Shown in pieces: positions 8,974 through 18,158 of a DNA stretch of 64,000 nt. The notes beneath the pieces were generated by a model. That model did no database searches, was not told the origin of the DNA, and saw nothing but the letters and a program-made list of their open reading frames with translations. Each line of letters starts with the position of its first letter. The first letter of the stretch is position 1. Made by a program: the position numbers and the translations under genes. Source of the DNA: CAIWHR01 sp963724975 (lineage in GTDB: Bacteria; Pseudomonadota; Gammaproteobacteria; Burkholderiales; Casimicrobiaceae); contig CAVRXB010000003.1 in NCBI GenBank assembly GCA_963724975.1, positions 666,803 to 730,802 on the forward strand, read 5' to 3'.

Positions 8974-9966
8974 CTACATCGAATTGATCTTGTTGTAGAT
9001 CGCCTCGGCGCCGATCTCCTTCGCGTAGTCGGCCATCACCGGGTCGGCCAGCTTCTTCATCTGCGCGCGATCGGCGAACGGGATCCGTTTCAGCTTGCCG
9101 GCCTTTTCCATCGCGACCAGCTTTTCCTCGTCGGCGCCCGATTCAATCTGGCGCCCGAAGATGCCCGCCTCCTTGCCGGCCTTGAGAATCGCGGCCTGCA
9201 GGTCGGGCGGCAGTTTCTTGTACGTCTTGGCGGAGAAGCAGATCGGTCGGATGGTGATCGCGTGCTGCGTCATGTTGAGATTCGGGCCGACCTCGTAGAA
9301 TTTCATCGCTTCGACGCCGGCGGCCTCGTTCTCGCCGGCCTGGATCACGCCATTCTGGATCGCGTTGTAGATCTCGTCGTAGGCGATGACCGTGGGGGAC
9401 ATGCCGATCGCTGCGAACGTCTTGCTCCAGATCGGCGCGCCCTGCACGCGGACCTTGAGCCCCTTCATCTCGGCCAGGTTGCGCACCGGCTTGTTGGCGA
9501 AGATGTTGCGCGTGCCGCCGCCGGCAAAGCCGATCAGCATCACGTCGCCTTTCGCCGCCACCTCGTCGGCTACGGGCTTCAGCGTGTCGGCGTCGAGCAC
9601 CTTGTTCCAGTGATCGAGGTCGCGGAACAGGAACGGCGCGTCGATGAACGGCGCCGCCTTTGAAAACGTTGACATGTGCGCCGGTGACACGATCGCGTAG
9701 TCGACCGAGATGCCCTGGTTCATATAGGCGAAGTAGTCCTTCTCGAGGCCGAGCTCGCTGTTCTTGTGCAGGACGAAATTGACCGGCTTGCCGTAGTACT
9801 TGACGGTCAGTTCCTGGAATTTCTCCAGAGCGCGCGTGAACGCGTGGCCGTCGGCGAACTGCACAGCGCCGTGGAGCGTGATCGGCTGTTGCGCGCCAAT
9901 GGAAACCGATACCGTCAGCAGGAACGCAACAAGACTGCGCAGGACGGCGCGAAGGGGACGATCCAT
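8974..9966 (-). CDS. dctP: TRAP transporter solute-binding protein DctP
   Basis: 330-residue periplasmic binding protein with a signal peptide (cleavage after about SIGA). Family features include the Arg-containing KGLKVRVQGAPIW segment, where the Arg binds the substrate carboxylate, and the AGENEAAGVEAMKFYEV segment. DctP-type proteins bind organic acids such as C4-dicarboxylates, sugar acids or aromatic acids; which one is not clear here. ATG 9966 follows a strong GAGGAGG site. The in-frame start upstream at 10026 lacks one and would bury the signal peptide. Confidence 0.9.
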   Translation of the reverse strand: MDRPLRAVLRSLVAFLLTVSVSIGAQQPITLHGAVQFADGHAFTRALEKFQELTVKYYGKPVNFVLHKNSELGLEKDYFAYMNQGISVDYAIVSPAHMSTFSKAAPFIDAPFLFRDLDHWNKVLDADTLKPVADEVAAKGDVMLIGFAGGGTRNIFANKPVRNLAEMKGLKVRVQGAPIWSKTFAAIGMSPTVIAYDEIYNAIQNGVIQAGENEAAGVEAMKFYEVGPNLNMTQHAITIRPICFSAKTYKKLPPDLQAAILKAGKEAGIFGRQIESGADEEKLVAMEKAGKLKRIPFADRAQMKKLADPVMADYAKEIGAEAIYNKINSM

Positions 9967-10099
9967 GAAAACCTCCTCGGGGTTGCAACCCGCGCTCTGG
10001 CACGGTTGTCGCGAAGGCCGCGGCACCGGGGCTCTGGTCAGGTGGTAAGGCCAATTGAACAGGGTTGGCTAACCGATGTCAACGGAAAAAGGAGACGAC

Positions 10100-10543
10100 C
10101 TACTTTCCCAGCGAGCGCACCGGCGCCTTCACTGCGATCGTCTGCTTCGCCCCTGCCTTGTCCTCGAAGGTCAGTGTCATCGGGACGACGTCACCTTCCT
10201 TCAACGGTTGCGCGAGGTCCATCAGCATCACGTGATAGCCGCCGGGCTTGAGCTCGACCGATTTTCCCGCCGGTAGCGGCAAGCGGCCTACGGCGGACAT
10301 CTTCATCATGCCGCCGTCCATCTTCATTTCGTGGATCTCTACGATCTTCGCCGCCGGGGATGCGACACCGACCAGCGTCATGTCGGCGGGCGAGGTCAGG
10401 CGCATGAAAGCACCGGTGGCCATTTGTCCCGCGACCGTGCCGCGGACCCATGCGTCGGTGACGGCGACCTGAGCCATGGCCGGGATGGCAAATGCCAGAA
10501 GGGTTCCCGCGAGCGGCAATCGCATTCGCCACCAGTTCATCAA
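10100..10543 (-). CDS. PCuAC-family periplasmic copper chaperone
   Basis: 147 residues with a signal peptide ending AMA. The copper-binding set typical of PCuAC is visible: IHEMKMDGGMMKM, then YHVMLMDL about 30 residues on, matching H-M-x10-M-x21-H-x-M. These proteins deliver Cu(I) to the CuA site of cytochrome oxidase. It is transcribed away from nrdD, sharing an intergenic region that holds an FNR box. The heme A synthase gene for the same oxidase complex lies 12 kb away. Confidence 0.9.
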   Translation of the reverse strand: MMNWWRMRLPLAGTLLAFAIPAMAQVAVTDAWVRGTVAGQMATGAFMRLTSPADMTLVGVASPAAKIVEIHEMKMDGGMMKMSAVGRLPLPAGKSVELKPGGYHVMLMDLAQPLKEGDVVPMTLTFEDKAGAKQTIAVKAPVRSLGK

Positions 10544-10690
10544 TTCTCCTTTTCTTTGGGGCGGTTGCTCAGAACCGCGCGGAAGACTGAACGGCGAAGC
10601 TTACTCCGCAGTTCGAAGCGGCGAGCTCGACCAAAACCTGTCAGGCGGATGCAGTCGTCCGGCCGAGAAACAACCGGATACGGCATTTCC

Positions 10691-10704
10691 TTGATCGGGA
10701 TCAA
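10691..10704. promoter_or_regulatory. FNR/ANR box in the PCuAC-nrdD intergenic region
   Basis: The sequence is TTGAT-CGGG-ATCAA, a perfect match to the FNR consensus TTGAT-N4-ATCAA. The palindrome extends outward (TTTCC before, GGAAA after), giving 11-bp arms around a GG centre. It lies about 90 bases before the nrdD start and 148 bases from the PCuAC start. It fits oxygen-dependent activation of the anaerobic ribonucleotide reductase. Confidence 0.8.
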
Positions 10705-10740
10705 GGAAACCACCAGCTGTTGCGCCTAGCCTTTCCGAGA

Positions 10741-10756
10741 ACACCATATCTAGTGG
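10741..10756. promoter_or_regulatory. NrdR box upstream of nrdD
   Basis: ACACCATATCTAGTGG agrees at about 13 of 16 positions with the NrdR-box consensus as I recall it (acaCwAtATaTwGtgt). A weaker copy, about 9 of 16, lies exactly 31 bases upstream at 10710-10725. That is the usual spacing of paired NrdR boxes. NrdR represses ribonucleotide reductase genes when dATP is high. Confidence 0.6.
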
Positions 10757-10787
10757 TAACCGGCGCGCGCGCCGCAGGAGGATTCCC

Positions 10788-12849
10788 TTGGAGCCCCACG
10801 TTGTCGCTTCGGCGAAGGATGTTGTATCGGCGAGTGGCGCTACGCCGGCGCTTCCCGCCGAAGTGATCAAGCGTGACGGTGCGCGCGTTCCGTTCGATCT
10901 CGGCAAGATTGCGTCGGCGATCGCACGCGCAGGTGCCGCGACCGGCGAATTCGATGCGGGCGACGCGCGCGCCCTCGCGGACGCCGTCGGACGCGTCCTC
11001 GCTCACCGCCACGCGGGAGGCGTGCCGGACATCGAGACGATCCAGGACTGTGTCGAGCACGCGCTTGCTGCGGCCGGCTGGTTCCACACGGCGCGCGCGT
11101 ACATCGTATATCGCGACCGTCACGAACGCCTTCGCGCGAACCGCAAGACGCTGGTCGACGTCGCGGCGTCGGTCGACGAATACCTCGACCAGAAGGATTG
11201 GCGCGTCAACGCCAACGCCAACCAGGGCTATTCGCTGGGTGGGTTGATTCTCAATGTGTCGGGAAAAGTCGTCGCGAACTACTGGCTGTCGCACGTCTAT
11301 GCCCCGGAAATCGGCCGCGCCCACCGCGAGGGCGACGTCCACATTCACGACCTCGACATGCTGGCCGGTTACTGTGCCGGCTGGTCGCTGCGGCAATTGC
11401 TGCACGAGGGACTGAACGGCGTTCCGGGCAAGGTCGAGGCGGGACCGCCGAAGCACATGTCGAGCGCGGTCGGGCAGATCGTCAATTTTCTCGGCACGCT
11501 GCAGAACGAGTGGGCCGGGGCGCAGGCGTTCAGCTCGTTCGACACGTACATGGCGCCCTTCATCCGGCGGGACCGGATGTCGTACGACGATGTGAAACAG
11601 TGCATTCAGGAACTGATCTACAACCTCAACGTGCCGTCGCGCTGGGGCACGCAGACGCCGTTCACGAATCTGACGTTCGACTGGATGTGCCCGGAGGACC
11701 TGCGCGAGCAGATCCCGGTGATTGCGGGCGAAGAGATGCCGTTCGCGTACGGCGATCTGCAACTCGAGATGGACATGATCAACCGGGCCTACATCGAGGT
11801 GATGACCGCGGGTGACGCGAAAGGGCGCGTGTTCACGTTCCCGATTCCGACATACAACATCACGCCGGAGTTCGCGTGGGACCACCCGAACTGCGAGGCG
11901 CTCTTCGCGATGACCGCGAAATACGGGCTGCCGTACTTCCAGAACTTCGTGAACTCGGAATTGAAGCCCAACATGATCCGGTCGATGTGCTGCCGATTGC
12001 AGCTCGACCTGCGCGAGCTCCTGAAGCGCGGCAACGGCCTTTTCGGCTCGGCGGAGCAGACGGGATCGGTGGGCGTGGTCACGATCAACTGCGCGCGCCT
12101 CGGCTACCTGCATGCCGGCGATGAAATCGGCCTCTACGAGCGGCTGGACGAGCTTGCGGGATACGCTCGGGACAGCCTCGAAGTGAAGCGCAAAGTCATC
12201 CAGCGCCTCATCGACCAGGGACTCTTCCCCTACACGAAACGCTATCTCGGCACGCTGCGCAATCACTTCTCGACGATCGGCGTCAACGGCGTCAACGAGA
12301 TGGTGCGGAATTTCACCGGCGACAACGACGACATCACCTCGCCGTGGGGTCATGCCTTCGCCGTGCGGCTGCTCGATCATCTGCGCGCGCGCATCGTGCA
12401 TTTCCAGGAGGAGACCGGCCACATGTACAACCTCGAGGCGACGCCCGCCGAGGGGACGACGTACCGCTTCGCCAAGGAGGATCGAAAACGCTGGCCGGAA
12501 ATCCTGCAGGCAGGCACGGCGAACATGCCTTACTACACGAATTCATCGCAGCTGCCCGTGGGCTACACCGACGATCCCTTCGAGGCGCTGACCATGCAGG
12601 AAGAGTTGCAGACGAAGTACACCGGCGGAACGGTGCTTCACCTCTACATGAGCGAGCGGCTTTCCTCGCCGGAGGCGTGCAAGGCGCTTGTGCGGCGATC
12701 GCTCGAACGTTTCCGGCTCCCCTACATCACGATCACGCCGACGTTTTCGATCTGCCCGAGGCACGGGTATCTCGAAGGCGAGCACGAATTCTGCCCGACA
12801 ATGCGACGAGGAGAGATTGACCGACAAACGCCGCATGCTGGCTGCGTGA
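10788..12849 (+). CDS. nrdD: Anaerobic ribonucleoside-triphosphate reductase large part NrdD
   Basis: Class III ribonucleotide reductase, which reduces NTPs to dNTPs without oxygen. Residues about 25-115 form an ATP-cone (VIKRDGARVPFDLGKI). The catalytic core has the thiyl-radical region RSMCCRLQLDL and NCARLGY. Near the end is the zinc-ribbon start CPRHGYLEGEHEFCP. TTG 10788 is chosen because AGGAGG lies 6 bases upstream. At 12800-12805 one base appears inserted: with it removed, the protein reads EHEFCP-x-CDEERLTDKRRMLAA and stops at 12847-12849, restoring the fourth cysteine (about 686 residues). Read without correction, the frame runs on into the next small ORF. The glycyl-radical motif is not in this part. 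Confidence 0.85.
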
Positions 12850-12875
12850 GGCGGCAACCGCAACACGGAGGAACG

Positions 12876-13064
12876 ATGAATACGATGAACGAGACGAAAC
12901 ATAGGAACGACGTCACGCTGACGGATGCCGAGCGGCAGCGCTGCGAGGTGTGGACTCGCGTGATGGGTTATCACCGCCCGGTCGCGTCGTTCAATATCGG
13001 CAAGAAAGGTGAGCATTGCGAGCGGCGTTTCTTCCGCGAGGACCGGGCCCAACTGCGGTCCTAG
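12876..13064 (+). CDS. 62-residue glycyl-radical segment of NrdD on a separate ORF
   Basis: The protein contains CEVWTRVMGYHRPVASFN, which aligns with the C-terminal glycyl-radical loop of NrdD (E. coli RVCGYLG); Gly31 would be the radical site. It then reads GKKGEH, as NrdD tails do. ATG 12876 has its own ribosome site, GGAGG, 5 bases upstream, and the preceding part of nrdD has a plausible stop at 12849. This suggests a separately translated subunit. NrdG would form the radical on it. Alternatively the gene is one 758-residue fusion, since the two parts are in frame in the given sequence. I recall similar short 'NrdD' proteins in Betaproteobacteria but cannot confirm this here. Confidence 0.7.
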   Translation: MNTMNETKHRNDVTLTDAERQRCEVWTRVMGYHRPVASFNIGKKGEHCERRFFREDRAQLRS

Positions 13065-13087
13065 TTCCGGCTCGGCGCCGAAGAAAC

Positions 13088-13822
13088 ATGGTCCCCGACT
13101 GCGCCGCTGCGATGCCTGCAGCGTCCGCGCCGTCGCTTCGCGTCGGCGGTCTCGTTCCGTTCGCGTCGACGGACTACCCGAACGCGCTCGCGGCCGTCGT
13201 CTTCTGCCAGGGATGCCCATGGCGTTGCGGCTACTGCCACAACCCGCATCTCATACCCTCGCGCGGCGGCGACGCGCACGAGTTTCCGCGCATCCTCGCG
13301 TGGCTCGCGTCGCGTCGCGGGTTGCTGGATGCGGTCGTTTTCTCCGGCGGTGAGCCGACGGCGCAGGCGGGCCTTTCGCCGGCGATCGACGCCGTGCGAT
13401 CGCTGGGTTTTAAGGTCGGCTTGCACACGTCCGGTTCATATCCGCGCCGCCTGGCGCGAATCCTGCCAAAAGTCGATTGGGTCGGCATCGACATCAAGGC
13501 TCCGATCGCTGATTACGCAGCGGTTACCGGCATTCCCGGCAGCGGCCTTGCCGCGCTTTCGAGCCTCGATCGCGTTCGGGAGGCGCGCGTCGACTGCGAA
13601 GTGCGAACGACCGTGCATCCAGCGCTGACGCCGTCGGCAGCCCTGCTGCGCCTGGCGCGAGAGCTGGCGACTCGCGGGGTAAAACGATGGGTCCTCCAGA
13701 TGTTCCGGGCGACCGGCTGCGCGAACGAGGAGCTCATTGCCTCGGGTTCGACCGGCGCGACGCTCGGTCCTGCGCTCCTGGCGCAGCTGTCCGAACAGGT
13801 GCCGGCGATTGAGGTGCGCTAG
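13088..13822 (+). CDS. nrdG: Anaerobic ribonucleotide reductase activase NrdG (radical SAM)
   Basis: 244-residue radical SAM protein. The iron-sulfur motif CxxxCxxC is seen as C43-PWR-C47-GY-C50, preceded by FCQG. VVFSGGEPT is the SAM-binding GGE motif. It generates the glycyl radical on NrdD. It lies 23 bases after the small glycyl ORF, in the order nrdD, small ORF, nrdG, so all three likely share the FNR/NrdR-controlled transcript. ATG 13088 is used; ATG 13112 is an alternative giving a shorter N-terminus. It is longer than E. coli NrdG and closer to the NrdG2 type. Confidence 0.85.
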   Translation: MVPDCAAAMPAASAPSLRVGGLVPFASTDYPNALAAVVFCQGCPWRCGYCHNPHLIPSRGGDAHEFPRILAWLASRRGLLDAVVFSGGEPTAQAGLSPAIDAVRSLGFKVGLHTSGSYPRRLARILPKVDWVGIDIKAPIADYAAVTGIPGSGLAALSSLDRVREARVDCEVRTTVHPALTPSAALLRLARELATRGVKRWVLQMFRATGCANEELIASGSTGATLGPALLAQLSEQVPAIEVR

Positions 13823-13842
13823 CAACCGGGCCGAGGCGCGGG

Positions 13843-13871
13843 TTGCTGCAATGCAACATAAACGGTAGAAT
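13843..13871 (+). promoter_or_regulatory. Sigma-70 promoter for the lytic transglycosylase leader
   Basis: TTGCTG (13843-13848) and TAGAAT (13866-13871) are separated by 17 bases, close to consensus at both elements. The inferred transcript start near 13878 leaves a leader of about 180 bases before the ATG at 14056. Confidence 0.5.
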
Positions 13872-13877
13872 ACCAGA

Positions 13878-14055
13878 TTGCCCTGGGACATTAATAGCGT
13901 AAGCTGTTGATTATGCAGTCAATAACTAAAAACGCACTTTGCTTGTCCAAGAGAAATGCAACTGGAGTGACTTAAGGGAAACGTCCGCATCGGAAGTCGC
14001 CGCGAGCAACGCTGGCGGCCCGGCTTGGCGGCCGGGACCGCATACGGAGACCCCG
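13878..14055 (+). other. Long structured 5' leader of the lytic transglycosylase gene
   Basis: The leader begins AT-rich, then can fold two GC-rich hairpins close to the start codon: GCCGCGAGC-AAC-GCTGGCGGC (one mismatch) and CCCGGC-TTGGCG-GCCGGG, just before the GGAGA ribosome site. I could not match it to a riboswitch class from memory. It may simply be a stable UTR. Confidence 0.3.
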
Positions 14056-14763
14056 ATGAAACAGCCACGACCTGCAATACCCGCCGCGCCGCCCGCCCGA
14101 TGTCGACGGGAAAGCGAACCTGGCTCCGCCTTGTTTTCTGCCTTCGCCGCCGTGCTTCTCGGGGCCGTAGGTGTTACCGCAGCATCAGTGCTCCCGACGT
14201 CTGCGCCCACAGCCCCCGATGTTCTGCCGATGTCGATTGCACCGCAGAGAGCGTCCCCGACGCACGCGCGGATCCGCGTCGAAGAGTTGACGCCCGCCGC
14301 CGAATCACTCGCCGGCTTCGTCGCGCGCCACTATCGGGTTGCTCGAGAGTCGGCGCGCGAGATGGTCCGCACGGCCTTTCACGAGGGCCGGCGCAACGGT
14401 GTCGACCCGCTGCTGATCCTTGCTGTTATCGCCGTCGAATCGCGTTTCAACCCGATCGCCGAAAGCGAGCAGGGGGCGGTAGGCCTCATGCAGATCGTCC
14501 CGCGATTCCACATGGATAAGGTCGATGCTGAGGTCGATGCGGGGGTCGATGCGGCCGGCCCTTCGTTTCTGCCGCCGCGGACGAACATCGCAATCGGCAC
14601 GCGCATCCTGAAGGACTCGATTCGCCGCGGCGGAGGGGAAGCTGCCGGCTTGCAGCTCTACAACGGCTCGTTCGACGACGAGTCGCGCGCCTACGCCAAC
14701 CGTGTCCAAGTCGAGCGCCGTCGCCTTGAAGCAGCGTTGCCACGCCCGCGCAATCGCGCGTGA
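14056..14763 (+). CDS. Lytic transglycosylase, SLT domain
   Basis: 235 residues. An N-terminal hydrophobic segment (about 24-45) is a signal or anchor. The SLT domain from about residue 85 holds the catalytic Glu128 in AVIAVESRFNP, then GAVGLMQIVP and LYNGS, the standard goose-lysozyme-like motifs. It cleaves the MurNAc-GlcNAc bond of peptidoglycan, leaving 1,6-anhydro ends. ATG 14056 follows GGAGA. It has its own promoter and leader and is transcribed alone. Confidence 0.85.
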   Translation: MKQPRPAIPAAPPARCRRESEPGSALFSAFAAVLLGAVGVTAASVLPTSAPTAPDVLPMSIAPQRASPTHARIRVEELTPAAESLAGFVARHYRVARESAREMVRTAFHEGRRNGVDPLLILAVIAVESRFNPIAESEQGAVGLMQIVPRFHMDKVDAEVDAGVDAAGPSFLPPRTNIAIGTRILKDSIRRGGGEAAGLQLYNGSFDDESRAYANRVQVERRRLEAALPRPRNRA

Positions 14764-14774
14764 GCCACGGGCTC

Positions 14775-15662
14775 CTACAGGGGCGGGGTCGGTGCTGTAT
14801 CGGGCGGCAGCGGGATGAATTCGGCGTCGTCGTGGACCGGCAGCTTCATCCGCCCCGCGCGCCAGTCGGCCTTGGCCTGCTCGATCCTCTCGCGCGACGA
14901 CGACACGAAATTCCACTCGATGTATCGCGCGCCGATCGGCTCGCCCCCGAGCAGCATCACGACGGCGGGCGTGACGGCGGTGAAGAGCACCGGCGCGCCA
15001 GGCGCGAACACCAGCAGCTTTCCACTTTCGTACGTCGCTCCCTCGACATCGACTGATCCCGACACGATGTACGCGGCACGCTCCGGGTAGCGCGATTCGA
15101 GCTGTGCTTTCGCGCCGGCGTCGAGATTCCAGTGGACGTAGAAGAGCGGCGAGTGCGTGCGCACCGCTGCTTTCGCTCCGAAAGCCTCGCCGGCGATGAG
15201 GCGCGCCCAGAGACCGCCCGATTGGAACGTTGGCAAGTCGTCGGAGCCGTGGTGGTTGAAACCGGGAGCGGTCTCTTCAAATTCCTTCGGCAGGCCGACC
15301 CAGGCCTGCAGGCCGTGCATTTTCCCGCCCTCGCGACGCGCGCGTTCGAAGCGCTCGGAGTGCGTGATCCCGCTGCCGGCGGTCATCCAGTTGACCTCGC
15401 CGGGCCGGATCGCCTGTTCGGAGCCGATGCTGTCGCGGTGCATGATCTCGCCGTCGAAAAGATAAGTGACGGTCGACAAGCCGATGTGCGGATGCGGCCG
15501 GACATCGACGGAGCGCGGAATTCCCGGCGCAAATCCAACGGGACCGATATGGTCGAAGAACGCGAACGGGCCGACCATGCGGCGCTGTGCTGCGGGCAGC
15601 ACGCGTCCCACTTCGAAGCCGCCCAGATCGCGGCGGCGCTGGTCAATGACAAGTTCGATCAT
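14775..15662 (-). CDS. Pirin-family protein
   Basis: 295 residues, two cupin domains. The N-terminal pirin motif is clear: FFDHIGPVGF, then RPHPHIGLSTVTYLFDGE and GEVNWMTAGSGITHSE, with His/Glu iron ligands. Bacterial pirins include quercetin 2,3-dioxygenases and regulators of central metabolism; the role here is unknown. ATG 15662 (MIELVIDQ) fits relatives; the frame extends upstream without family resemblance. It converges with the transglycosylase gene and is divergent from the DUF2721 gene. Confidence 0.85.
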   Translation of the reverse strand: MIELVIDQRRRDLGGFEVGRVLPAAQRRMVGPFAFFDHIGPVGFAPGIPRSVDVRPHPHIGLSTVTYLFDGEIMHRDSIGSEQAIRPGEVNWMTAGSGITHSERFERARREGGKMHGLQAWVGLPKEFEETAPGFNHHGSDDLPTFQSGGLWARLIAGEAFGAKAAVRTHSPLFYVHWNLDAGAKAQLESRYPERAAYIVSGSVDVEGATYESGKLLVFAPGAPVLFTAVTPAVVMLLGGEPIGARYIEWNFVSSSRERIEQAKADWRAGRMKLPVHDDAEFIPLPPDTAPTPPL

Positions 15663-15720
15663 CCGAGCCTCCGATCGACGAAATGCGCGAAGATGGGGTC
15701 CCTTCCATGGAGATCGCGCC

Positions 15721-16170
15721 ATGCCCACCATCCCCGGAGCCGGAATTATCGCCCATGCCATACAGCTCGCCATCGCACCGGTATTCCTGCTGACCGGGGT
15801 GGCCGGATTGCTCAACGTGATGGCGGGCCGGCTCGCGCGCGTGATCGACCGTGTTCGTGCGCTCGAGCAGACCTGGCCCGGTCTCGATGCCAAATCCCGC
15901 GCCACGGCGCGCGTCGAAATCGGCAATCTCGAGCGGCGCCGACGCGTCTGCAGCTGGTCGATCAACTATTCGACGGCGGCGGCGCTGCTGATCTGCCTCG
16001 TGATCGTCGCTCTCTTTGTCGAGGAGTTCTTTGCAAAGGACCTGCGCTGGCTCGCCGGCGCGTTGTTCGTCGCCGCGATGGTGGCGCTGATCGGCGGCCT
16101 CACGTGCTTCATGCGCGAAGTCTATCTCGCGACGCACATGACGAGCGTCGACCTCAAGCAGTTCGAATGA
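15721..16170 (+). CDS. DUF2721-family membrane protein
   Basis: 149 residues with hydrophobic segments at about 10-35, 82-103 and 110-132 and a charged loop with ARVIDRVRALE between the first two. This matches the DUF2721 pattern of small membrane proteins without known function. ATG 15721 has GGAGA upstream. It ends 27 bases from the convergent peptidase gene. Confidence 0.75.
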   Translation: MPTIPGAGIIAHAIQLAIAPVFLLTGVAGLLNVMAGRLARVIDRVRALEQTWPGLDAKSRATARVEIGNLERRRRVCSWSINYSTAAALLICLVIVALFVEEFFAKDLRWLAGALFVAAMVALIGGLTCFMREVYLATHMTSVDLKQFE

Positions 16171-16197
16171 ACCGAAGACTCTTTCGGCGGCATCACG

Positions 16198-18060
16198 TCA
16201 CTTGCGCTTCGCGAGTATCGCCTCGATCTCGTCCATGATCGCGTTCATCCGCGCGACCAGCGCCTGGTAGGGCGCCGGCGTCGCGAGATCGACGCCGGCC
16301 TTCTTCACGAGCTCGTACGGATAGTCCGAGCCGCCGGCCTTCAGCAGGTCGAGGTAGCGCTCGAGCGCGCCCGGCTCGCTCGCCGCCGACCCGCTGCGCG
16401 AACAGCGCGCTCGCGGCGATCGACGTCGCGTACTGGTAGACGTAGAAGCCGTTGTAGAAGTGCGGGATGTACGCCCACTCGACGCAATAGGCGTCGTCGA
16501 TCGTCGACCACGCCTTCGGCTGGCGCCGTGGTAGCGCTTCAGGATGTCGCAATACGCCTTGGTCAACGCTTCGCCGGTCAGCGGCTCGCCCTTGTCGACC
16601 CGCGCGTGGATGCTGCGCTCGAACTCGGCGAACATCGCCTGCCGGAAGAACGTTCCGCGCAGCTGCTCCAGCGCGGAGCCGAGGTAGAAGAGGCGCTCGT
16701 CGTCGGTCTTCGCCGTCTTCAGCACTCGCTGCAGCAGCAGCTCCTCGTTGAACGTCGACGCGATCTCGGCGATGAACGTCGCGTAGTTCGACGTGACGAA
16801 CGGCTGCGCCTGGTTGGCGAGGTACGAGTGCATCGCATGGCCCCACTCGTGCGCCACCGTGGTGACCGATTCGTAGTCGTCGTTGTAGTTCATCAGCACG
16901 TACGGATGCACGTCGTACGCATAGCCGTCCATGTGCGCGCCGGACTGCTTGTGCGGCCGCGGATAGGTGTCCATCCAGCGGTGGTCGAAGCCGTAGGTCA
17001 AGCGCGTCGACGTACTCCTTGCCGAGCGGCGCGACCGCCTCCAGCACCGAGCTTGCGGCCGACGGCGTAGGGAAGCGTGACGTCGCCGTGCACGAGCGGC
17101 GGGTAGATGTCGTAGTAGTGGAGCTGCGGCACGCCCAGCATCTTCGCGCGCAGGCGGAAATAGCGGTGCAGCGTCGGCAGGTTCGCGTTCGGTCTGCGCG
17201 ATCAGCGTGTCGAAGACCGCGACCGGGATCTTGTTGCGATCGAGCGCGCGCGTGATCGAATCCGGGTACTTGCGCACTTTCGCGTAGCACGGCATCCTGC
17301 TTGAGCTGCGAATACAGGTTCACGCCGATCGTGCGCTCGTAGGTCTTGAACGTGCCGAAGAACGCGTCCATCACCTGCTTGCGGTCGTCGCGGTTCGGCG
17401 CCTCGCGGTATTTCGTGTACGCCGAGCCGTCGAGCGTGACCTCTTCGCCGGTGGACAGCTTGATCTTCGGCCACGGAATGTCGGCGTTGGTGAGGATCGT
17501 GTAGGCCGATGCCGCCGGCGTTGTCCATCAGGCCGAACTGTCGCGACCAGCGCCTCGCCCTCGTCGTTCAGCGTGTGCGGCGCCATCGCGCAGCGACTGC
17601 GCTCGAGCGGGATAGCGATAGATCGCAAGCGACGGCTCCTTCTTCAGGAATTGCGCGATGCGGTCCTTGCCGATGCGCAGGATCTCCGGATCGACGAACG
17701 CGCCGGCTTCGGCTCAAGCGGTTGCCGAGGATGTCGGCCTTCTGGTCGAGCTCGAGGTACGCCGGCGTTCCCGGTGTCCTCGGAGAGCTGCTCGCCGGAA
17801 AACGCGGCCATCCGGTAGTAGCGCTTGGTCATGTCCGCCTGCAGGTCGAGACATTGCTTGAAGCGCGCGACGCTGTCGCCGAGGTGTCCCTTGCAAGCGG
17901 CAAACTCCCTGATCTGCGCGTCGAGTTTCGTCGCATCGGCGTTCCACGCGGCGGTCGACGGATAGATTTCGGCGAGATTCCAGCGGTCGGCCGGCGAATC
18001 GGCCAAAGCGGGCGTGGACGCGATCGCAGTCGCGCAAATCAGTACGAGGCAACTTCGCAT
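16198..18060 (-). pseudogene. pepF: M3-family oligoendopeptidase F, about 11 single-base frameshifts
   Basis: The translation is recoverable end to end by switching frames: signal peptide (MRSCLVLICATAIASTPALA), RWNLAEIYPS, DILGNRL, NADIPWPKIKLSTGEEVTLDGS, HRYFRLR, LEAVAPLGKEYVDAL, then the zinc site VAHEWGHAMHSYL with downstream ASTFNEELL, and GGSDYPYELVKKAGVDL. This is a periplasmic zinc peptidase of the PepF family, about 615 residues if repaired. Breaks lie near 17767, 17713, 17607, 17542, 17512, 17290, 17188, 17055, 17005, 16520 and 16383. Ten are +1 and one (16520) is -1. No in-frame missense decay is obvious between breaks, so consensus error is more likely than true gene death. It is divergent from the thioredoxin-like gene. 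Confidence 0.75.
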
Positions 18061-18158
18061 TTTGGCGATGAGAGCGGGAGGTGGAGAGGGGACGAGATTG
18101 TACCTTCGCGAAACGCGGGTAGCGTAAAATATCGGCCCTACGCCACGCCAAAGAGAAT

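Noticed and set aside
10701..12422. 573-codon open frame on the minus strand inside nrdD
   Set aside because: It is antisense to clearly conserved NrdD motifs, and its translation is a low-complexity Arg/Val/His-rich string with no family features, as expected for a shadow in GC-rich DNA.
16198..18060. Programmed ribosomal frameshifting in the peptidase gene
   Set aside because: About eleven sites share no slippery motif or downstream structure, and no bacterial gene is known to use so many shifts.
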